A DNA stretch of 64,000 bases, taken from NCBI RefSeq assembly GCF_001665785.1, contig NZ_LZSO01000039.1:1-64000 (forward strand), read 5' to 3'. Each line of letters opens with the position of its first letter. The stretch's first letter is position 1. This document shows positions 60,200 to 64,000 of this stretch, piece after piece. A program made the position numbers and the translations under genes. The stretch comes from Mycolicibacterium peregrinum. Lineage in GTDB: Bacteria; Actinomycetota; Actinomycetes; Mycobacteriales; Mycobacteriaceae. The notes under the pieces are model-generated. The model searched no databases, was not told the DNA's origin, and worked only from the letters and a program-made list of their open reading frames with translations.

Positions 60200-61128
60200 G
60201 ACGAGAACAATCCGGTGAGTCCGCGCCGGCCCAGCCGGGCGGTGAGGGTATCGCGGGTCTTGGACACCCCGAACGGCAAGCGGCGCAACGGCTGGCTGTA
60301 GCGCGATAACCAGGACAGTACGGTCTCGTCGCAGAAGCCGACGGCTCCGTGCAGCTGATGGCACACCCGGAAGACCACCTCTGCTGCCTCGATCGTGGCC
60401 AGTCGTAACGCCAGTGCGTCGTTGATCGCCTCGTCTGCGGGGTGGATGCCCAGGCTCCACAGCGCGTGTTTGGCCAGCATGTCGACACCGCTGCGCTCCA
60501 CTTCAGCGTCGGTCAGCTGGAACTGCACACTCTGGAAGGCCGACAGCGGCTGGCCGAACTGCTTGCGCAGACTGACATGCGCGACCGTCAGGTCGATGGC
60601 CCGATCCAGCATGCCGAGCAGCGTCCACGACGGCAGCACCAGGCCCAAGGCGACATCTGCGGTGCCCGCGTCGTCCAGCGCCGACAGTTCCAGTGCGGTG
60701 GTGAATGACGGACCCGACGCACCCGTCTTGGTCACTGTGCTGCGCTGACCATCCAATGTGACAGTGGCCCAGCGGTTGTCCAGGCCCTGCAGCGCCGCCT
60801 CGGGCGCGTCGGGATCGACGATCACCAGGCCGTCGACGTCGAGGTTTGCCGGGCGCGAAAGCCGCTCGGCCACCGGATAGGGCAGTGCCCAATAGCCCGC
60901 ACTGCGACACAGGGCAGCTGCGGCTTCCAACGAGTCCGCATCGGTGCGCGGCTCCAGTTCGAAGGCGCCGAGACTTTCCAGCACGGGCGTGGTCAGGCCG
61001 GCGCGGGTGTCCGGCTTGGCGTCGGCCTGAGCCAGCAGCTGATCGCCGCCGGCTGCTTCGAATGCCTTCAGAGCCTGACGGCCATACTCTTTCGCGTCAT
61101 CGCTGAGATCGAGAATCATCGCCGTCAC
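60196..61128 (-). CDS. fadE: acyl-CoA dehydrogenase-like protein, likely non-catalytic partner
   Basis: 310 residues. It keeps the C-terminal helical bundle (VSLRKQFGQPLSAFQSVQFQLTD, QLHGAVGFCDETVLSWL) but lacks the GxSEPxxGSD loop and a clear catalytic Glu. This is the pattern of the small subunit of ChsE-type heterotetramers. It overlaps its neighbours by 4 nt on both sides, consistent with a fixed partner. Confidence 0.88.
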   Translation of the reverse strand: MTAMILDLSDDAKEYGRQALKAFEAAGGDQLLAQADAKPDTRAGLTTPVLESLGAFELEPRTDADSLEAAAALCRSAGYWALPYPVAERLSRPANLDVDGLVIVDPDAPEAALQGLDNRWATVTLDGQRSTVTKTGASGPSFTTALELSALDDAGTADVALGLVLPSWTLLGMLDRAIDLTVAHVSLRKQFGQPLSAFQSVQFQLTDAEVERSGVDMLAKHALWSLGIHPADEAINDALALRLATIEAAEVVFRVCHQLHGAVGFCDETVLSWLSRYSQPLRRLPFGVSKTRDTLTARLGRRGLTGLFSS

Positions 61129-62294
61129 GCCTTTCCGGCCAGCAAGGTGCGCGACAGCAGGATGCGCTGCATCTCGATGCTGCCCGAGGACACCGTGGAT
61201 GCTTGCGAGTACCGCCAGTGGTCTTCGACCTCGGCACGGAAGTACCCGATACGGCTGTCCTCGCGCCGCGGCAGCGCGGCCGCTATCTCCATGAGCACCT
61301 CGGCGCTCTCTTGATCCAGCCTGGTGACCGCGATCCGATATGCCGCGGAATCACCGGGATTCACGCGCCCGGTAGCCTGCATCGACACCACCCGATAGGC
61401 CATCAAACGGGCCCGGCGGCAGTGCGTGAGCATCCGGGTCCACCGGCCCCGCAGCTCGGCGGGCAGCTGCTCCCAGGCGTCGCCGAGGATCTCGGGTGCG
61501 GTTTGCAGTAGCCGCTCACAACGCGCGTAGCGGGCAATACCGACGCGCTCGAAGGACACCACGTCCTGCACGATCGACCAGCCCTGATCCACGGTGCCCA
61601 ACACATCGGCCTCGGTGACCAAGAGGTCATCGAAGAACACCTCGTTGAGATGGTGCGGGCCCATCATGGTCCGGATCGGGCGCACCGTGATCCCCGGGGA
61701 ATCCATCGGCACCAGGAAGATCGTCATGCCCTGTTGTTTCTTCTGGGTTGCGCCTTCTCCCACTTTGGAGGTGCGGGCCAGCAGGAAGATCCACTGCGCC
61801 ATGGTGGCGTAGGAGGTCCAGATCTTCTGGCCGTTGACCCGCCAGCCGTCGTCCTCCCGGCGGGCAAAGGTGCGCAGGGAGGCCAGGTCGGAGCCGGCCT
61901 CCGGCTCGGAAAAGCCCTGGCACCAGATCACTTCGCCGTTGGCGATCGGCGGCAGATGTTTGCGCTGTTGCTCTTCGCTGCCGTGCCGCATGATGATCGG
62001 CCCGACCCAGTTGACGCCCATGTACTGGGCCCCGCGCGGTTCGTGGTGCGCCCACATCTCCTCGCGCACCACGGTCTGCTCCCACACCGAGGCGTCGCCG
62101 CCACCGAACTCCTTCGGCCACGACATGCACAGCAGATGCTGCTGCGCCAGCGTCCGGCAGAACTGCTGCGCCACCGCCAGATCGGCGGGGTCATCTGTGA
62201 ACGCGCCGAGAAAGTCGGCGGGCACCTGATCGGCGATCAGCTCCCGCAGCTCACCGCGCAGCGTGTCGGCCGCCTCACCAAAGTCGAAATCCAC
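61125..62294 (-). CDS. fadE: acyl-CoA dehydrogenase (FadE)
   Basis: 389 residues. CQGFSEPEAGSDLASLRTFA, NGQKIWTSYATMAQWIFLLART, MDSPGITVRPIRTMMGPHHLNEVFFDD, and C-terminal STVSSGSIEMQRILLSRTLL. Full catalytic subunit. 12 nt after the CoA-transferase gene, same strand. Confidence 0.93.
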   Translation of the reverse strand: MDFDFGEAADTLRGELRELIADQVPADFLGAFTDDPADLAVAQQFCRTLAQQHLLCMSWPKEFGGGDASVWEQTVVREEMWAHHEPRGAQYMGVNWVGPIIMRHGSEEQQRKHLPPIANGEVIWCQGFSEPEAGSDLASLRTFARREDDGWRVNGQKIWTSYATMAQWIFLLARTSKVGEGATQKKQQGMTIFLVPMDSPGITVRPIRTMMGPHHLNEVFFDDLLVTEADVLGTVDQGWSIVQDVVSFERVGIARYARCERLLQTAPEILGDAWEQLPAELRGRWTRMLTHCRRARLMAYRVVSMQATGRVNPGDSAAYRIAVTRLDQESAEVLMEIAAALPRREDSRIGYFRAEVEDHWRYSQASTVSSGSIEMQRILLSRTLLAGKA

Positions 62295-62306
62295 TCCTGG
62301 CCTTTC

Positions 62307-63446
62307 CTATCGCGGACCGAGTTCAGCGAGCACCTCGACGGTGTCCGCGCCCAGTTCCGGTGCATACCCGGCGACGTGTCCCGGAGTTCGGGAGAACCAC
62401 GTGGGCACACCGGGCATGCGCACCCGGCCGTGCGGGGTGTCGACGGTTTCGAACAGTCCGACTGCGTTGAGATGCTCGTTGTCGAAGAGCTCATCCGGCG
62501 TGAGCATGGGAGCCGCCGGAATCTCCAACTCCGCGAACAGGTCCAGCCACTCCGCGGTGGTGCGCTCCTTGAGAGTGCCCGCCAGCAGCCCGTACACCGT
62601 GTCGATCTGGCGGGCCCGCTGCTCCAGAGTCGCGTATTCGTGGCTGTCCCAGGCGGGTTGCACCCGTTCGATGAACGCATTCCAGTGCTTGTCGTTGTAG
62701 ATCAGCGCCGCGATGTGACCGTCCTTGGTCTCATACGGCCTGCGATTCGGGGTGACCGCCCGGGGGTACACCGCAGGCCCCAGCGGAGGGTCGAACATGG
62801 CGCCGTTGGCATGCTCGACCAGCATGAAGGAGGCCATGGTCTCGAACATGCTGACCTCCACCTCCTGGCCCTCGCCGGTGCGCTCCCGGTGGAACAGCGC
62901 CATCGTCGTCGCATAAAGGGCGGTCAACCCGGCCACCTTGTCGGCCATGATCGTGCCGACGTAGGAGGCCTCACCGGTCAATTGCTGTTGCACCGCAGGC
63001 AATCCGCACTCGGCCTGGATGGTGTCGTCGTAGGCGGGCCTGTCGGCATCCGGACCGCGCCGGCCATACCCGTAGCAGTTGGTGTAGACGATGCCAGGGT
63101 TGATCGCAGCGACGTCGTCGTAACCGAAACCGAGCTTGGTGATGGCCTTGGCGCGCATCGAGTGGATGAACACATCGGCATCGGCGACCAGCGCCCGCAG
63201 GTCCGCCTTGCCCTGCTCCGACCGCAGATCCAGCACCACGCTGCGCTTGCCGCGGTTGACGTTGATGAACACCCCGCTCATGCCGGGGGCCGGCCCTACC
63301 GAGATGTAGCGGGTGTTGTCCCCCGCCGGTGTCTCGATCTTGATCACGTCGGCGCCCATGTCGGCCATGATCTGCGTGCAGTACGGCCCCATCACCATGG
63401 CGGTGAGATCGACGACCCGAACCCCTTGCAATGGACCGGTTCTCAT
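62307..63446 (-). CDS. CaiB/BaiF-family (class III) CoA transferase
   Basis: 379 residues. N-terminal LQGVRVVDLTAMVMGPYCTQIMADMGADVIKIETP, VFINVNRGKRSVVLDLRSEQGKADLRALVADADVFIHSMR, and EGQEVEVSMFETMASF. In formate CoA-transferase the catalytic Asp lies in this last segment; here the nearest acidic residue is Glu, as in many family members. It moves CoA between carboxylic acids and would activate a substrate for the FadE enzymes. It overlaps the SDR gene by 4 nt. Confidence 0.9.
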   Translation of the reverse strand: MRTGPLQGVRVVDLTAMVMGPYCTQIMADMGADVIKIETPAGDNTRYISVGPAPGMSGVFINVNRGKRSVVLDLRSEQGKADLRALVADADVFIHSMRAKAITKLGFGYDDVAAINPGIVYTNCYGYGRRGPDADRPAYDDTIQAECGLPAVQQQLTGEASYVGTIMADKVAGLTALYATTMALFHRERTGEGQEVEVSMFETMASFMLVEHANGAMFDPPLGPAVYPRAVTPNRRPYETKDGHIAALIYNDKHWNAFIERVQPAWDSHEYATLEQRARQIDTVYGLLAGTLKERTTAEWLDLFAELEIPAAPMLTPDELFDNEHLNAVGLFETVDTPHGRVRMPGVPTWFSRTPGHVAGYAPELGADTVEVLAELGPR

Positions 63447-64000
63447 GATCGGGCTCCCTCTGCTGCACGTCCGAAGCTGTATCGAATGTGGTCGGCGTGC
63501 CCGTCAGGAACGACCGGGAAGATCACCGGCTCGCTCACGTCGCGGATGCGGTCTATCTGCTCGCCGACCTCCTCTACGGTCCACGATGGCTGGTACACCC
63601 CGGGCGACTCGGCGACGACGGCACGGGCGATGCGCCCGGCGATCGCCACCAAGAACTCGCCGGTGACCGGACAGGTTTCATGGGCCAGCCAGCCCACTGC
63701 CGGGGCCACGAGGTCCGCGCCCATCGGCGGGTAGGCCGAGGTGTCCAGACCTTCGGCCATCCGGGTCACCGCGCCCGGAACGATCGCGTTGCACAACACA
63801 CCTTCGGCGGCACCTTCCAGTGCCACCACATCGCACAGGCCGAGGATCCCGGCCTTGGCCGCCGCGTAGTTGGCCACCTCATGGTTGCCGTACAGCCCGC
63901 CGATCGACGAGGTCAGCACCACGCGGCCGTACCCGGCCTCACACATCAGCGGAAATGCCGACCGCACAACGTGGAATGCGCCGCGCAGATGCACGTCGAG
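63443..64000 (-). CDS. short-chain dehydrogenase (5' part outside the window)
   Basis: The frame is open to the right edge, so the N-terminal nucleotide-binding half is missing. Visible: HLRGAFHVVRSAFPLM, VVLTSSIGGLYGNHEVANYAAAKAGIL (Ser-Tyr-Lys triad), IVPGAVTRMAEGL. A C-terminal extension (SWTVEEVGEQIDRIRD) recalls SDRs of the peroxisomal multifunctional-enzyme type. Likely 3-hydroxyacyl-CoA dehydrogenase in the same beta-oxidation operon. Confidence 0.85.
   Translation of the reverse strand, partial: LDVHLRGAFHVVRSAFPLMCEAGYGRVVLTSSIGGLYGNHEVANYAAAKAGILGLCDVVALEGAAEGVLCNAIVPGAVTRMAEGLDTSAYPPMGADLVAPAVGWLAHETCPVTGEFLVAIAGRIARAVVAESPGVYQPSWTVEEVGEQIDRIRDVSEPVIFPVVPDGHADHIRYSFGRAAEGARS

Noticed and set aside
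61650..63734. 694-residue open frame on the + strand
   Set aside because: Antisense to two catabolic genes with clear domains; composition is that of a shadow frame.

Overview
The window is high-GC actinobacterial DNA. Its gene content is that of a fast-growing mycobacterium (Mycolicibacterium type): two mmpS-mmpL pairs, an Emb arabinosyltransferase, a complete yrbEAB-mceABCDEF operon with a Mce-associated protein, a mycofactocin-type SDR, DUF732 and DUF5078 secreted proteins, many fadE genes, GTG starts and ATGA start/stop overlaps. Species cannot be fixed from the sequence alone.

Layout. 1-4.96 kb: the 3' end of an hchA-like gene, then a leftward mmpS-mmpL-small membrane protein operon with a divergent MarR gene. 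5-12.5 kb: an SRPBCC protein, a large repeat-bearing membrane protein whose helical domain resembles that of the anti-sigma factor RsdA, a TetR gene divergent from a stand-alone EmbB-like arabinosyltransferase, and a small membrane protein. 12.8-27.6 kb: a metal/xenobiotic-resistance region. It holds a leftward copZ - Cu-binding protein - copper P-type ATPase operon, a second mmpS-mmpL pair, an AhpD-like protein, EamA and MFS exporters, a universal stress protein, two small secreted proteins and a CsoR-family repressor. Several long gene-poor spacers lie here. Six copies of a 17-bp operator, ATACCC-N5-GGGTAT, sit in front of genes of this region, and a seventh sits at a rhodanese lipoprotein gene at 47.7 kb.

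28-43.3 kb: a leftward block of esterase, two P450s, yrbEA, yrbEB, mceA-F, a Mas protein and a DUF3298 protein, with a divergent TetR gene at its head. The operator TCTCTCA-N3-TGAGAGA is found at the TetR/esterase promoter and, as imperfect copies, before the second P450 and before yrbEA, so the whole block looks like one regulon. 43.3-46.6 kb: an operon of two paralogous multi-pass membrane proteins plus cytochrome-oxidase subunit III-like and IV-like proteins, without subunits I or II, beside a divergent TetR gene.

46.7-64 kb: a mobile-element-like remnant, tRNA-Arg(CCT), the rhodanese, a mycofactocin-type SDR, a small secreted protein, a thiolase-like - carotenoid-oxygenase - tandem HxlR operon, and an MFS drug exporter preceded by a leaderless upstream ORF and a WhiB7-like promoter. 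Then come an Hsp20 gene under a CIRCE element, a group of small metabolic genes (GNAT, DUF985 cupin, VOC), and a tightly coupled fadE-fadE-fadE-fadE-caiB-SDR operon running off the right edge.
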